The translations under genes and the position numbers were made by a program. Shown here in pieces: positions 63,006-64,000 of a stretch of 64,000 bases of DNA (position 1 is the first letter of the stretch; each line of letters begins with the position of its first letter). Source of the stretch: Mycolicibacterium setense (lineage in GTDB: Bacteria; Actinomycetota; Actinomycetes; Mycobacteriales; Mycobacteriaceae); NCBI RefSeq assembly GCF_000805385.1, contig NZ_JTJW01000003.1, positions 620,001 through 684,000 on the forward strand. The letters are read 5' to 3'. The notes beneath the pieces are model-generated. The model saw nothing but the letters and a program-made list of their open reading frames with translations. It did not search any database and had not been told where the DNA came from.

Positions 63006-63752
63006 TCAGCGCTTGGCGTTTGGACTCCCACCTGCCTGCATCGCGTGGATCCGGTCGAGCGCGCGTCCGTCGGTGAGCTCGTCGCGTTTTTCAGGGTGGC
63101 GCCAGTAGAACCGCATCAACTCGATGAGGGCAGTGCCTTTCGGGGTGTAGCTGCCCGGCGAGTCCATCGCCAGTACCGAACCATCCTTCATGGTGATCAC
63201 CATGGGGGTCCAGAAGCGTTCCTCCGTGGGGAGCTTGTCTGTCACTGAGGCGATGTCGTCCCACTGTCCAGAGTGCAAACAACCAAGATTGACAAACTTG
63301 AACTTCTCGGCAGTGAGCAGCATGTAGCTGGTACCCCCTTGCCGCTTGAATACGAACCAGAACCATCCGGCAACCAATCCGGTGGCGCCGAAGGCGATGG
63401 GGAAGACTTGGGCGACTCCCTCGGGTAGCGGTAGGTAGAGCCAGCCAGACATCCATGCGATCACCATCGATAAGCCAGATAGTGCTAGGGCGGCGTTAGA
63501 TCTCCGCTGACTCGCCTCTACGCGACTATCCGGGCGTAATACCGTGCCCGATTCGTTGAGTTTCGCATCGATCGCCGCATTTTTCGATGCCGCCAACTGG
63601 GTGGCTACAAACAACCAGGTGGCAAGAAGCCCAACCGCGATCACTGCGGTGACGAAGGCCGAATGTTTGATCGCGATAAATGCCCAGATGCCGCATACCA
63701 CCGCAAGAATGAGGTTGAGCGTGATGCCAAATCGCCTGCTGAAGTTTTCCAT
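63006..63752 (-). CDS. Membrane protein linked to the Esp-type genes
   Basis: A 248-residue protein with helices at about 10-30 (ITLNLILAVVCGIWAFIAIK), 30-50 (FVTAVIAVGLLATWLFVATQ), 90-108 (ALALSGLSMVIAWMSGWLYL) and 118-135. The cytoplasmic C-terminal domain (EKFKFVNLGCLHSGQWDDIA) is PH-like. No named family is recognised. It precedes the EspA-like gene by 136 bases and shares its lower GC, so it probably belongs to the same module. Confidence 0.68.
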   Translation of the reverse strand: MENFSRRFGITLNLILAVVCGIWAFIAIKHSAFVTAVIAVGLLATWLFVATQLAASKNAAIDAKLNESGTVLRPDSRVEASQRRSNAALALSGLSMVIAWMSGWLYLPLPEGVAQVFPIAFGATGLVAGWFWFVFKRQGGTSYMLLTAEKFKFVNLGCLHSGQWDDIASVTDKLPTEERFWTPMVITMKDGSVLAMDSPGSYTPKGTALIELMRFYWRHPEKRDELTDGRALDRIHAMQAGGSPNAKR

Positions 63753-63798
63753 TTAGCCCCTCATGTGTGCCCGCAGTTCTGTGGGTATCGTCTGGCCC

Positions 63799-64000
63799 AT
63801 GGATGATACGGCCGAAGTCTCAAGGGTTGTCGCAGCCAGTCGGGAGATCGCCGCACCAGCGGAGGTCATCTTCGAGTTGATCGCCGACCCTTCACAGCAG
63901 CCTCGGTGGGATGGCAATGAGAATCTGGCAGAGGCTGCGTCGGGGCAGCGGGTTCGTGCGGTCGGGGACGTCTTCGTCATGACGATCAGCCAGGGCGGAG
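63799..64000 (+). CDS. SRPBCC-family protein, N-terminal part (cut by window edge)
   Basis: The first 67 codons of a helix-grip protein: MDDTAEVSRVVAASREIAAP, then EVIFELIADPSQQPRWDGNE, which is the standard opening of polyketide-cyclase/START-like proteins. It runs off the right end without a stop. It diverges from the membrane protein gene. Ligand unknown. Confidence 0.78.
   Translation, partial: MDDTAEVSRVVAASREIAAPAEVIFELIADPSQQPRWDGNENLAEAASGQRVRAVGDVFVMTISQGG

Overview
The window is high-GC, densely packed actinobacterial DNA and almost certainly chromosome of a fast-growing mycobacterium (Mycolicibacterium type). The support is a complete yrbE/mce operon with Mce-associated proteins, Esp-type (type VII secretion) proteins, a 13E12-type DUF222/HNH gene with a mycobacterial SOS box, F420-type and mycofactocin-type oxidoreductases, and a block whose order (membrane protein, hydrolase, thiD, thiC ... 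xthA, GNAT, def, DUF3263, LytR_C, sodC, carboxylate-amine ligase, LON domain) matches M. tuberculosis Rv0420c-Rv0434.

Region 1 (1-19136) is a catabolic cluster. It holds the end of a GMC oxidoreductase, a nitroreductase, an extended SDR, an acyl-CoA synthetase, and a divergent block of four genes resembling steroid ring A/B enzymes: KstD-like dehydrogenase, HsaC-like extradiol dioxygenase, HsaA-like flavin monooxygenase and KshB-like reductase. A second operon follows with a Baeyer-Villiger monooxygenase, four classical SDRs, an F420-type LLM oxidoreductase, a SnoaL-like protein and an unnamed protein. IclR and TetR regulators and an HsaD-like meta-cleavage hydrolase close the region. The inferred pathway is degradation of a polycyclic, steroid- or terpenoid-like substrate.

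Region 2 (19377-31690) is an mce import operon (yrbEA, yrbEB, mceA-F, nearly all with overlapping stop/start codons) ending at a hairpin, then three small secreted proteins and two Mce-associated membrane proteins. Its position beside the ring-degradation genes suggests that uptake and catabolism of one lipid are coupled.

Region 3 (31889-38666) is mixed: a DUF222/HNH protein with a long acidic Pro/Glu/Trp tail and an SOS box, two small membrane proteins, a double TetR regulator, a second BVMO-type flavoprotein with a small membrane protein, and a DUF5996 protein.

Region 4 (38759-51935) is the conserved housekeeping block: thiD/thiC with a TPP riboswitch, a DHA2-type MFS pump with a 27-bp triple repeat on its stop codon, a methyltransferase, a LOG-family protein, xthA, GNAT, def, sodC and neighbours.

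Region 5 (52091-64000) begins with two intergenic hairpin repeats, followed by a methyltransferase joined to a complete Mrp/Mnh Na+/H+ antiporter operon (A-C-D-E-F-G), a DUF1707 protein, a small lipid-binding-like pair with a TetR regulator, an Esp-type secretion module of lower GC, and a truncated SRPBCC gene. No rRNA, tRNA, CRISPR array, transposase or prophage gene was seen.
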